This document shows positions 14,241-23,650 of a stretch of 34,818 nt of DNA, piece by piece. Both the position numbers and the translations under genes were made by a program. How positions within the stretch are numbered: position 1 is the first letter of the stretch; every line of letters starts with the position of its first letter. The notes below the pieces were generated by a model. That model was not told where the DNA came from and ran no database searches. It was given only the letters and a program-made list of their open reading frames with translations. Source of the stretch: Candidatus Aminicenantota bacterium (GTDB lineage: Bacteria > Acidobacteriota > Aminicenantia > Aminicenantales > Aminicenantaceae); contig JAGLWV010000054.1 of assembly GCA_023133225.1 (NCBI GenBank), positions 1 to 34,818 of the forward strand, in the 5' to 3' direction.

Positions 14241-17183
14241 ATGCTGACATCTTTTTGGAGCAACTCAATAGCGTGTTCCCGCAAGCAAAAAGCCATCCAA
14301 ACACTTTTGATCGGATTCCTGATTCTGTTTATAGGAGTAGCGCCGGCAGCAGCACAGAAGCAGAAGATCGATGAGGAATACACAGCTAAAATCAAAGAAT
14401 TCACAACAGATCCTCATTTTCTCACAAAATATGTTGATTATTTACCGTATTCTGAAAACGTACCCACACCTTTGGACATTCTAGGACATATAGCCGGAGC
14501 CGCAGATGTTTTGACTTATTCGTCCGATGTCAACAAGTACATGAGGGCGCTTGCCAAAGCCTCACCTCGCGTAAAGGTTTTTCCCGGCGGGATTTCCGAA
14601 GAAGGACGTGAACGCATTTTTGTCGTCATTTCCGATGAAGAAACAATCAATAACCTCGACCGCTACAAGGAAATAAATGCGAAATTAGCCGATCCACGAA
14701 AGATAAGTGAGTCCGAAGCGAAAAAGCTGCTGAAGGAAGCAAAACCCATGTATTGGGCAACCGGAGCTATGCATTCCGGAGAAACGGGTTCACCCGAAAT
14801 GCTGATGGAACTTGCGTATCGCCTCGCTGTAGATGAATCACCGTTCATCAAAACGATCCGCGATAACGCTATTGTTATGATCACTCCGGTGCTAGAGGTC
14901 GATGGCCGTGAAAAACAGGTTGACCTGGCTATGGCACGCCGGAAAGACCCTGATGCCAACTTTCCTTCCCGGCCGCTTTACTGGGGAAAATATGTCGCCC
15001 ATGATAACAATAGAGATAATCTCGGATTATCTCTTGATCTAAGCAAACATCTGATAAACACGTTTCTCGAGTTCCATCCTCAGGTCCTGCACGATCTGCA
15101 CGAATCGGCTTCCCATCTCTATGTGTCAACAGGAACCGGACCGTATAATGCATGGCTCGACCCCATCCTTATCGATGAATGGCACCAGATCGCATACCAG
15201 GAAGTCAATGAGATGACCAAAGAAGGCGTCCCGGGGGTCTGGACTCACGCTTTCTATGACGGCTGGGCTCCGAATTACGGTTTCTATGCCGCAAACGGCC
15301 ATAATGCGATCGGTCGTTTCTATGAAACACAGGGAGCAGGAAACGGGAGCACACGCGTTATAAGCACCCGCGGTGACCGAGCGTGGTACCGTCCGAATCC
15401 ACCGCTGAGACGAACGCTGTGGTCGATCCGAAACAATGTCAATATGCAGGGCAGTGCGATCCAGATCGCCATACACTATATAGCGAGCAATAGAGAAAAA
15501 TTCATGGGAAATTTTTACCTTAAAAGCAAACGCTCGGTTGCTAAAGCCTATAATGAAGGTCCTGCTGCGTATGTCTTTCCAGGAAACGATTCGCGGCCCG
15601 GACAGGCAGCGAGGCTGCTTAACCTGCTCCTGCTACAGGGTGTCGAAGTTCACAAGGCTGACAAGGATATAACTGTAGGTAAGGATAAGTTTCCTAAAGG
15701 GAGCTACATCATCCGTATGGACCAGCCCTATTCACGGATGGCTGATATGATGCTTGACCTCCAGTACTTTAACACCAATGATTCCCGCCCCTACGACGAT
15801 GTGGGCTGGACACTGGGACCCCTGTATAACGTGAAAACCGTCCGGATCAAGGACACTGCAGTTCTTTCTGAGCCAATGACTTTGGTTAAAAAAGTCAAAG
15901 TTCCCGGAGGTGTAAAAAAATTAAAACGCGGCTCGATAAAGGCGTTTCTTATCAATCATAATGCCGATAATCCACTCGCAACATTCAGATTCAAAAACAG
16001 CAAACTGAAAATGCACGCCGCCGAAAAGGGTTTTAAAGTCAATGAGAAGTCGTTTAATGCAGGCACGTTCGTTATTAAAACAGCTGAAAATTCCAAAGAC
16101 CTCGAAGATGTTCTAGCAAAGGCCGGCAAACAGTTTGGTTTTACGGCCTATGGTGTCACCTCGCTGCCAAAGGTATCTATGCACGAAATAACTGCACCTC
16201 GTGTGGCCCTGATGCATACCTGGCAGTCGACTCAAACAGAGGGCTGGGTTCGTATCGCACTGGATGAGCTGGAAATCCCATATGATTACATATCGGTTCA
16301 CGAAGTTCGCGACAATCCCCGGTTACGAGATAAATATGATGTCATTCTCTTCGGCCCCTCTTCAGGCAGTGCATTGAGGATCGTGCAGGGAACGACAGGA
16401 ACCAAACCCATTCCCTGGAAAAAAACGGAACTGACTCCTAATATTGGCAGGCAGGATTCAACCGATGACATGCGCGGTGGAATAGAGCTCGAAGGTGTGC
16501 TGCATCTTCATAATTTTATCAAGAGTGGCGGCCTCCTTATAACACTCACGAGCAGTTCATCGCTGCCGATTCACTTCGGTCTTGCCCAGGGAATCTCCAT
16601 CAGACAAACGACTGACTTATGGGCCCGCGGAGGCGTGTTCAGGGCAGAGGTTGCAGACAGTTCCAGCCCTATTGTATATGGATATGACAAGGAGCTAGGC
16701 GTATATTTCAGCCAGAGTCCGGTATTTGCCATGGGAAGTGGAGGTATGCGTAGATTCGGAGGTATGCGCCTTGGCCCAACGGGAAGAGTTTCAGGCCGCG
16801 GCAGCAAGAATGATCCAGATATTCCTCAGGGCAGGCCCAAAGATCTGGGTCAAAAAACCATTGAAGAATTCCAGAAAAAACAGAAAAAAGAGAGAGAAGA
16901 AAGAGAGGAACAGCAACCTCGCTCACGGGCTGTAAGAGCAACTGTCCGGCCGCGAACCGTGCTCCGTTTTACCAGAGATGAGGAGAAACTTCTGATCAGT
17001 GGAGGACTGGCCGGAGGCAAGGAGCTTGCCGGAACTCCTGCGGTTGTGGACTGCAAACTCGGCGAAGGTCATATCGTCATGTTCAGCATTAACCCGATGT
17101 GGCGTCATGAAACACATGGTTCGTTCTTCATGGTTTTTAACGCCATGCTGAATTATGATCATCTGGATGCAGGCAAGAAGTAG
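14241..17183 (+). CDS. Secreted M14 family zinc carboxypeptidase-like protein (paralogue)
   Basis: A 980-residue exported M14 metallopeptidase. A hydrophobic signal segment (TLLIGFLILFIGVAPAAAQ, about 21-39) precedes the mature protein. Zinc ligands are visible in GAMHSGETGS (H178, E181) and VLHDLHES (H287), and GRFYETQG is a candidate for the catalytic-glutamate strand. The C-terminal half contains the same glutamine-amidotransferase-like block as the 3567-6179 gene (LHNFIKSGGLLITLTSSSSLP). Both end with a GxGHIVMFSINPMWRHETHG-type strand. A basic and acidic linker (KKQKKEREEREEQQ, about 875-890) interrupts that domain and is absent from the paralogue. The start is supported by AAGGAGG before ATG 14241. 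It converges on the broken aspartoacylase-like gene with only 23 bases between the two stops. Confidence 0.88.
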   Translation: MLTSFWSNSIACSRKQKAIQTLLIGFLILFIGVAPAAAQKQKIDEEYTAKIKEFTTDPHFLTKYVDYLPYSENVPTPLDILGHIAGAADVLTYSSDVNKYMRALAKASPRVKVFPGGISEEGRERIFVVISDEETINNLDRYKEINAKLADPRKISESEAKKLLKEAKPMYWATGAMHSGETGSPEMLMELAYRLAVDESPFIKTIRDNAIVMITPVLEVDGREKQVDLAMARRKDPDANFPSRPLYWGKYVAHDNNRDNLGLSLDLSKHLINTFLEFHPQVLHDLHESASHLYVSTGTGPYNAWLDPILIDEWHQIAYQEVNEMTKEGVPGVWTHAFYDGWAPNYGFYAANGHNAIGRFYETQGAGNGSTRVISTRGDRAWYRPNPPLRRTLWSIRNNVNMQGSAIQIAIHYIASNREKFMGNFYLKSKRSVAKAYNEGPAAYVFPGNDSRPGQAARLLNLLLLQGVEVHKADKDITVGKDKFPKGSYIIRMDQPYSRMADMMLDLQYFNTNDSRPYDDVGWTLGPLYNVKTVRIKDTAVLSEPMTLVKKVKVPGGVKKLKRGSIKAFLINHNADNPLATFRFKNSKLKMHAAEKGFKVNEKSFNAGTFVIKTAENSKDLEDVLAKAGKQFGFTAYGVTSLPKVSMHEITAPRVALMHTWQSTQTEGWVRIALDELEIPYDYISVHEVRDNPRLRDKYDVILFGPSSGSALRIVQGTTGTKPIPWKKTELTPNIGRQDSTDDMRGGIELEGVLHLHNFIKSGGLLITLTSSSSLPIHFGLAQGISIRQTTDLWARGGVFRAEVADSSSPIVYGYDKELGVYFSQSPVFAMGSGGMRRFGGMRLGPTGRVSGRGSKNDPDIPQGRPKDLGQKTIEEFQKKQKKEREEREEQQPRSRAVRATVRPRTVLRFTRDEEKLLISGGLAGGKELAGTPAVVDCKLGEGHIVMFSINPMWRHETHGSFFMVFNAMLNYDHLDAGKK

Positions 17184-17206
17184 AAATAAATTTCCCTAAA
17201 AGTAGA

Positions 17207-18230
17207 TTAAAATCCTCCGATCTTCACCATTGGTTCGCCCTTGCTCAGGGGTGGAGTGGAAATAATATACATAATGATCCCATCATGCGGGGCGATCGCT
17301 TTTTGGACGATGTTACCAAAAAAATCCGTGAGGTACCCCAACAGTTCTCCTTGCTGTACATGTCTGCCCCGGTATGCCAGGGGATAAAATATCCCTTCAT
17401 TCTCGGACCGGATATATGTGGTCTTCTTGATCCACACCGGTTCAAACTTTAGTTCCGGACTCCCGGCCATCATGCTCAGGTGCTTCATTGTGTTAGAGCA
17501 ACCTCTAATTATAGACTGGATGTCCTCTTCATCTGTTCTACCCAGTCTGCCGCACTCGACGGTCAGCGCAGGTTTTCCCTTGAAGAGCGATGCCCTTGCA
17601 CACATGGATGCGAATTCGTTCGGATCAGCCGTGACATGGATGATGAATTTGAATCCAAAATTTTTTGCCAAGTCTTTAGTTTTTTGATCCAGCTCAGAAT
17701 CTCCAGTTTCCGTATAATAGAGGTAGGTCATGAGGTCTTCATTACCATCACCACAGTGGAGATCCAGATGAAAATCACATTCGTCCAACACTTCATGGGT
17801 CACCTGGTAAGCGATCCTTTCCGTCATACTGCCATCGATTTTTCCAATCGTGAGGATTGTAGTATATGGTTCTTTTGAAAAAAGATGGAATGTTAACCAC
17901 ATGGACCATGACTACCGCACCGGAGATACGGGAGGGATCCAGTTTTTGTCGCAGGCGCTGCAGCGCAAGGATAGGAGGGTATTCATAACCGTGCACGCCA
18001 GCCGTTAAGGCCAGCACCGGACCCGGATTTACGCCGTTTATGATAGTCACAGGAATTCGGATTTCAGGTCCATCTCCTCCTCCGGGAACAATAATGAAGC
18101 CGGATTTTTTTTGACCCGGCCTGGCCATAACTTCACCGACGTTTATCACCCTCTCCGCAATCGCTGTGGCTGTCATGATGCTTAAGAAAAAAAGCATGAG
18201 CATTGAATTCAGGGATCTTTTCGTCATCAT
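17207..18230 (-). pseudogene. Succinylglutamate desuccinylase/aspartoacylase-like gene, frameshifted
   Basis: Two overlapping reading frames (17793-18242 and 17207-17902) together encode one exported protein of the M14 aspartoacylase/succinylglutamate desuccinylase subfamily. Frame one carries the signal peptide (MMTKRSLNSMLMLFFLSIMTATAIA) and the zinc motif GVHGYE. Frame two carries the distal histidine (DLHCGDG) and the catalytic glutamate strand (LTVECGRLG). The frames join where homologues have an N-L-N-R-x-F-P-G segment. That segment is missing: NPHDWKN is followed almost at once by IDGSMTERIAYQ. The short sequence GGAAAAAT at the junction is consistent with deletion between direct repeats. 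The gene starts four bases after the M49 stop; ATG 18230 has GGAAGG before it. Either the gene is inactive or the assembly is wrong here. Confidence 0.8.
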
Positions 18231-18246
18231 TTTGCCTTCCATTTCT

Positions 18247-20292
18247 TTAAAGATGGGAATAGTCTTTGCTGTACCGCAGCATCTGTTTTACATAATCTAA
18301 AGGGTATTCGATCTTAACGTCAACGATCTTTCCATTCTCGATAACCGGAGTGTATATCGGATTGATGAAACCACCGTAAGGAGCCAGGTTCAGTTTGGAA
18401 TATCGGTCCAGAACCTCCTTATGAAGTTCTGGATCGACCTTTACACCATAATTCTCGACCAAGTCGCGGGCAGCCTTATAATCGCCCTCACTGGTGATAC
18501 GCTGGACTTCCACGAGCAGCTCGCCGAACAGTTTCCTCAGTTTTTGATAATCGTTGATCATAAAATAGGTTTTCCCGTCCTTGACCTCTTTGGAGATCAC
18601 ATTCTCGGATTTTCCCTTCTCGTAAACCCAGTGTGCAACGAGAGCACGTCCGCGCATGTGTGCTTGTTCAATAGTCTTACCCGGTTGAATACGCACCAAT
18701 TGAGTCATCAGCCCATTCCGGATGTTTCGGTTATAATCCGCTTTGGCTCCTTCCAAGTTTGGCAAAAGGCCAAGTTCGACCATTTTGTCATCCATCAAGT
18801 AATAAAGGGCAAACAGGTCAGCCCGCGACTCCTCGATTGGAGAATGATAATTTTTTAGTGCTTCTGTGCTCACACCCGGCAGCAGCTGCCCGGACGCATG
18901 TCCCAGGACTTCGTGGAGGTCGGTATGCAGGCTTCCGGCATAGGCCCCGTATTTTTTTGCCCGTTCGAGATCCTCCTCGGAGTAGGAAAATTCTTTACCG
19001 AAGCCCGAACCCAGGGATGACTGATCATAGGCATAAATGATGTTTTCGATGGTAACCGATTTCGAACCGTGGTTTTTCCTGATCCAATTGGCATTAGGAA
19101 GGTTAATACCGATCGGGGTGGAAGGATAACAATCACCACCGAGCATGGCTGCAGTGATCACTTTAGCCGAGACTCCTTTGACCTGTTTCCGTTTAAAGCG
19201 GGAATCGATGGGGGAATGATCCTCGAACCATTGCGCGTTAAGCGAGATGATCTCAGTGCGCTTTGTGGCCGCAAGGTCCTTGAAGTTAACCACGGACTCC
19301 CAGCTGCCCTTCAATCCCATGGGATCGCTGTAAACCTCGATGAAACCATTAATAAAATCGACTTTTGACTTCACGTCATTGACCCATAAGATGTTGTACT
19401 CGTCGAACTTTTCCAAATCGCCTGTCTTATAGTATTCGATGAGTTTTTCTATCACCTTTTTCTGCTGGAGGGTCTCAGCCACCCCGGCCGCTTTTTCCAG
19501 CCAGTAAATGATCTTTTCGATGGCGGGTCCGTAAAGACCGTTGAGGTATGCAACCTCTTCAATCACTTTCCCGTTCTTTTTCACCACCCTGGAATTCAGC
19601 CCGTAGGAGATCGGTGTCGGGTCATTCTTATCCGCAATGCTTTTATAATAATCCTCGACCTCTGCCTGGGTAACACCTTTGTAGAAATTAACGGACGAAT
19701 GGGTAACGAGGTCTTTCGTTGAATCCTGAGATACTTTTTTAGCATCTACAGCTGGATCGAAAATAATGGGCTGCAGAAAGGCGACAAGGTCATCGAGTGT
19801 TTGGCCCTGGTTCAGCGGAAACTGTACACCCTCGGATCCTTTGACCAGCGAGTTGAAATAATCCGGAGTAAATTTCGGGGTGAATTTATCCGTGGAATAG
19901 TGATGATGGATCCCATTCGAGAACCAAACTCTTTTGGTGTAAATCATGAACTGTTCCCACCGGGGATCACTGCGGTCGCCTTTGTAGCCCTCAACGATGG
20001 CATCAAGAGTTTTACGAATCTTCAGATTATGCCTGTAGTTCTGAGCAAAGATGATATCGCGGCCACAGAGAGCAGCTTCACTAAGGTAGTAGATCAGTTC
20101 CTTTTGAGCCGATGATAGCCCTTCAAACCCAGGCACCTGATAACGCAGGATCCTCAAGTCAGCGAACTGGTCAACTTGCCATTTGAATTCCTGGGCAGCA
20201 GCCTCTGACTGTGGTTCGGGTTTTTTACACCCAGCCACACATAAAATCGTGATAAAAGAAAGTGACAAAATAAGTAAACGTTTTTTATCCAT
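18247..20292 (-). CDS. M49 family peptidase (dipeptidyl peptidase III-like) lipoprotein
   Basis: A 681-residue zinc peptidase. The N-terminus MDKKRLLILSLSFITILCVAGC is a lipoprotein signal with the lipid-modified cysteine at 22. The M49 zinc motif appears as HEVLGH (460-465), and the second motif as EESRAD (487-492), both slight variants of the classical HELLGH and EECRAE. Such enzymes release dipeptides from peptide N-termini; the lipid anchor places this one in the envelope. The ATG at 20292 has AAGGAG nine bases upstream. The aspartoacylase-like gene follows four bases after its stop, so the pair forms an operon. Together with the M14 enzymes this suggests staged peptide breakdown outside the cytoplasm. 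Confidence 0.9.
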   Translation of the reverse strand: MDKKRLLILSLSFITILCVAGCKKPEPQSEAAAQEFKWQVDQFADLRILRYQVPGFEGLSSAQKELIYYLSEAALCGRDIIFAQNYRHNLKIRKTLDAIVEGYKGDRSDPRWEQFMIYTKRVWFSNGIHHHYSTDKFTPKFTPDYFNSLVKGSEGVQFPLNQGQTLDDLVAFLQPIIFDPAVDAKKVSQDSTKDLVTHSSVNFYKGVTQAEVEDYYKSIADKNDPTPISYGLNSRVVKKNGKVIEEVAYLNGLYGPAIEKIIYWLEKAAGVAETLQQKKVIEKLIEYYKTGDLEKFDEYNILWVNDVKSKVDFINGFIEVYSDPMGLKGSWESVVNFKDLAATKRTEIISLNAQWFEDHSPIDSRFKRKQVKGVSAKVITAAMLGGDCYPSTPIGINLPNANWIRKNHGSKSVTIENIIYAYDQSSLGSGFGKEFSYSEEDLERAKKYGAYAGSLHTDLHEVLGHASGQLLPGVSTEALKNYHSPIEESRADLFALYYLMDDKMVELGLLPNLEGAKADYNRNIRNGLMTQLVRIQPGKTIEQAHMRGRALVAHWVYEKGKSENVISKEVKDGKTYFMINDYQKLRKLFGELLVEVQRITSEGDYKAARDLVENYGVKVDPELHKEVLDRYSKLNLAPYGGFINPIYTPVIENGKIVDVKIEYPLDYVKQMLRYSKDYSHL

Positions 20293-20399
20293 GTGATTTA
20301 TCTCCTTATAAAATTTAAGTCTTCATCCTTGGTTCGATTTTCAAAACGCTTCAAACAGAACAGCCGGGACTCAAATCCAGGCTGGGGGTTCTGGCTATC

Positions 20400-20429
20400 A
20401 TTTTATCACTACAGAAATTTGAATTGCAA
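20400..20429 (-). promoter_or_regulatory. Possible promoter of the M49 operon
   Basis: On the minus strand TTGCAA (20429-20424), an 18-base spacer and TAAAAT (20405-20400), about 110 bases upstream of the start at 20292. Only moderate consensus. Confidence 0.4.
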
Positions 20430-20451
20430 TTTTTATGATTGGACAGACTCA

Positions 20452-21024
20452 TTACCTCTTTTTTTTAAACATCTTAAGTATAAGCCATGCTCCAAAAACA
20501 AGACCTATCACCATATTTAAAATTGCCAATACTCTAACACAACCACCCAAAACAGTATCAGAATGAAGCAGGCCCAGTTTCCCAAGCAGATAATTCCAAT
20601 CGTGTATGATCTCTTCTCCACCAAAAGGCGTGACTAAAGGAAGCACCATTTTCCTTGCATCAGCCATATAAACCGCAATGCTGAAAAGATTTGTACCCAT
20701 CCAGCAGAAGGACACACAAATGGCAAAAAAATCTCTCTGCTTGTAAAACATAAAAAAAGAGATCAGGGGAACCAGACATTGAGCTATCGTTCCACCTGCC
20801 ACCACTAAAAATTTCCCAAAGGGAATAAATATCAGGTGACCGAGTTCATGGATTCCCAGGTTTAATGGTTTGAAAATGCTTTGATACATTGGGTCCCCAA
20901 GATGGCTTAAAAGAATATAGAGCAAATACAACCATAATATTAAACGTAATGGACCAAACTTATCCTCAGCCCACTCAGAGGCTTCAAGGAAAAAGCTTCT
21001 AAACCAATCTTTAATCCAGGACAA
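20452..21024 (-). CDS. Membrane protein with HELGH metallopeptidase motif (M50-like)
   Basis: A 190-residue integral membrane protein with about four or five hydrophobic segments. The motif GIHELGHLIFIPFG (around residues 57-70) places an HExxH zinc site at the edge of a helix, as in site-2 protease-type (M50) peptidases. HDWNYLLGKLGLL near residue 141 could supply further polar residues. The start is TTG at 21024 with AGAGG five bases upstream; no ATG fits. It is not obviously linked to its neighbours: 159 bases separate it from the M49 gene downstream and 203 from the permease gene upstream. Peptidase activity is an inference from the motif; it could be an inactive or non-proteolytic relative. 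Confidence 0.65.
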   Translation of the reverse strand: MSWIKDWFRSFFLEASEWAEDKFGPLRLILWLYLLYILLSHLGDPMYQSIFKPLNLGIHELGHLIFIPFGKFLVVAGGTIAQCLVPLISFFMFYKQRDFFAICVSFCWMGTNLFSIAVYMADARKMVLPLVTPFGGEEIIHDWNYLLGKLGLLHSDTVLGGCVRVLAILNMVIGLVFGAWLILKMFKKKR

Positions 21025-21227
21025 GGAAACCTCTTTTCGCTCTTTTTGTATTTATCATTCTAATGTCAAGGCTAACAAGTATACCTTCAATATATTCAAT
21101 TTTTTCTGGCCTGTAAACATTTGTGTATATCCAAACTTGCCCCTCTTATCTACCCCAAGTGCAAGAGAAATAAGCTAGGCTCCTTTTTTAGAAATGTCAA
21201 ATGTTGAGATGCGATCCCTTTTCGTAC

Positions 21228-23621
21228 CTATTCGTAACGGAGGGAGTCGACAGGATTGGCAGTGGCAGATTTAATGGACTGGTAGCTGATGGTGAGCAAA
21301 GCCACTACACAGGCGGCTAGACTTGACAGCAAAAATACCCACCATTGTATGGATACTCTATAAGGGAAATTCTGCAGCCATTTGTCCATCACAAAATAAG
21401 CCACCGGCCAAGCCAGGAAACATCCCAGCACCGTGAGTTTGAGGAATTCTGAATTTAAAAGCCACATAATATGAGGTATGGTAGCTCCGATGACTTTTCG
21501 GATTCCGATTTCCTTGGTACGCTGTTTAGTAGCAAAACTGGCCAGGCCAAAAAGACCGAGGCATGCGATAAATATAGCCAACAAAGTCAGGTAGAGAATC
21601 ACCTTGCCAGATTTTCTCTCCTCAGAGTACATACGATTAAAGTCCTCATCCAGAAAACGATAGTTGAACACATCCTCAGGAAAGAATTCATTGAACTTGT
21701 TTTCGATAAAGGCAATGGATTTAGGGATATCCTGGCCAGACACTTTAACCGAAACATTCCACCCGGTCACATCCTCAGGAAAAAGCCTCAACATCATCGG
21801 CGTAACAGAGTTATGTAAAGAGAGGAAATGATAGTCCTTGACTACGCCCACTACTTCTGTAAGTCCAATGTTGTTCAGTTTATAATCACCACCATACCGG
21901 ATATTTTTACCTATAGGTTCTTCCCAACCAATCTCTTTGACAGCTGCTTCATTTAATATCACAACATTGCCTTGATCAGAGCCATATTCTTTGGAAAAAG
22001 CCCGTCCCTCCACCACAGTCATTCCATAGGTTTTTAGAAAATCTTCATCGATGTAATTCACATTGATTTTCATCCAGTCTCCTTCTGTAGCCCCTTCCCA
22101 TGAAATTCGTGTCCAGTTCGTAGACGAATGCATCATATAGTCTGCTGTAGCCACATGAATCACATTTGGATTCTGTAATATCTGATTCTGAAAGATCCGA
22201 TAAGTGTCCAGGTCGGTACTGCCAGCAGGAAAAATCAGAATTTGTTCGGTATTGTATCCCAGGTCCTTATGCAAGAGATAATTCACCTGTTGCAGAATGA
22301 TCACGGTTCCGCTGATTAAAGTCACTGAGATAAAAAACTGCAGCACCACCAGTGCCTTTCGCAAAAAAACATTTCTCGATCCAGAAGAAAATGAACCTTT
22401 AAGCACATTGGCCGGTTTAAAAGAAGAGAGGACAAACGCAGGATAAATCCCCGAAAGCAAACCGACCAAAAGGGTAATAAACAGGAATCCGAGAGCAAAT
22501 GGCCAATTTTCCCAAAAGGACAAGAACAAATCTCGATTCACTATTCGGTTGAACTCATGAAGAAACATATCCATGAGGATTATTGCAAAAAGCATGGCCA
22601 TTAACGCCATAGAAATAGATTCACCCAAGAATTGGCGAATGAGAGATGTCCTTCGTGCGCCTAAGACCTTTCGCAACCCCACTTCCCGTGCTCTCTCAGC
22701 AGAACGGGCTGTAGTCAGATTCATAAAATTGATCGCGGCTATAATCAGAACAAATATCGCGATGGCAGAAAAAATATAGACATTTTTTATACTCCCGATC
22801 AAACCGAATTCGTGTTTGACATTTGCATACAGATGAATCCGTGATAGAGGCCTGAGATAGAGTTCATGACGGCTCTCCTCTCCTTGATATTTCTTGAGAG
22901 CAAACTGAATTTTTTCACTCGCTTTCTGCCACGGCTGTTCAGGATGAAGCAGGACATAAAGCGGTACCCAGTTATCATGCCATGCCTCAAAAAGATCTCT
23001 GTCCCTACCTGCAGTTATTGAAACAGAAGAAATCAAAAGATCAAAGGTGAAATGGGAATTTTGGGGAACATCCTGGATAACTCCTGTGACTTTATAATCC
23101 TGGTCATCATCAAAACGAATGGTTTTTCCCAATGGATCTTGTTCTCTAAATACTTTCTCTGCCACGGCTTGGGTTAGAACAACGGAATAGGGAGCATCTA
23201 GCGCTGTAGCCAAATCACCTTTAATCCTGGGAAACGAAAAAATCGTAAAAAAAGCACTATCAGCATAAAATACACGCTGCCTTATCTTTTGGTTATCCGC
23301 CACTGTAAGAATGAAATTGCCGCCGGGAATGACACGAGAGACAGCTTCAAATTCAGGAAAATCTGCTATCAAGGGCTTGGATAAAGCGGCAGGACAACCA
23401 GCCGAAGCCTCCTTATAGGTGTTGTGATCCAGAATCTGTTCCACCCTGCAGATTCGGTCACCATTTTCATGGAATTTGTCATAACTTAATTCATACTGGA
23501 TGTACAGAGCAATCAGCATAAACATAGCCAATCCGATGGCCAATCCTGCAATATTAATAAAGGATATGACTTTGTACCTACGGAAATTCCGTAACGCAAT
23601 TATAAGATAATTTTTAAACAT
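21228..23621 (-). CDS. FtsX-like ABC transporter permease
   Basis: A 797-residue permease of the MacB/FtsX class without the N-terminal prefix domain of the first one. The first helix (VISFINIAGLAIGLAMFMLIALYIQYELSYD) is followed by a periplasmic domain and a core with AREVGLRKVLGARRTSLIRQFLGES. The second signature TKEIGIRKVIGATIPHIMWLL lies near the C-terminus, with the usual ending ATANPVDSLRYE. ATG 23621 has GGAG eight bases upstream. The aldo/keto reductase-like gene ends 29 bases before it on the same strand, so the two are probably co-transcribed. No ATP-binding subunit gene is present in the window, as for the other permease. About 200 bases downstream (21025-21227) show nothing recognisable. 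Confidence 0.88.
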   Translation of the reverse strand: MFKNYLIIALRNFRRYKVISFINIAGLAIGLAMFMLIALYIQYELSYDKFHENGDRICRVEQILDHNTYKEASAGCPAALSKPLIADFPEFEAVSRVIPGGNFILTVADNQKIRQRVFYADSAFFTIFSFPRIKGDLATALDAPYSVVLTQAVAEKVFREQDPLGKTIRFDDDQDYKVTGVIQDVPQNSHFTFDLLISSVSITAGRDRDLFEAWHDNWVPLYVLLHPEQPWQKASEKIQFALKKYQGEESRHELYLRPLSRIHLYANVKHEFGLIGSIKNVYIFSAIAIFVLIIAAINFMNLTTARSAERAREVGLRKVLGARRTSLIRQFLGESISMALMAMLFAIILMDMFLHEFNRIVNRDLFLSFWENWPFALGFLFITLLVGLLSGIYPAFVLSSFKPANVLKGSFSSGSRNVFLRKALVVLQFFISVTLISGTVIILQQVNYLLHKDLGYNTEQILIFPAGSTDLDTYRIFQNQILQNPNVIHVATADYMMHSSTNWTRISWEGATEGDWMKINVNYIDEDFLKTYGMTVVEGRAFSKEYGSDQGNVVILNEAAVKEIGWEEPIGKNIRYGGDYKLNNIGLTEVVGVVKDYHFLSLHNSVTPMMLRLFPEDVTGWNVSVKVSGQDIPKSIAFIENKFNEFFPEDVFNYRFLDEDFNRMYSEERKSGKVILYLTLLAIFIACLGLFGLASFATKQRTKEIGIRKVIGATIPHIMWLLNSEFLKLTVLGCFLAWPVAYFVMDKWLQNFPYRVSIQWWVFLLSSLAACVVALLTISYQSIKSATANPVDSLRYE

Positions 23622-23650
23622 TGCTAAACTCCAATATAGGGTATTTTTTA

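Noticed and set aside
20355-20400. CCGGGACTCAAATCC-like stretch resembling a tRNA T-arm
   Set aside because: No acceptor stem, anticodon arm or CCA-end region could be built around it.
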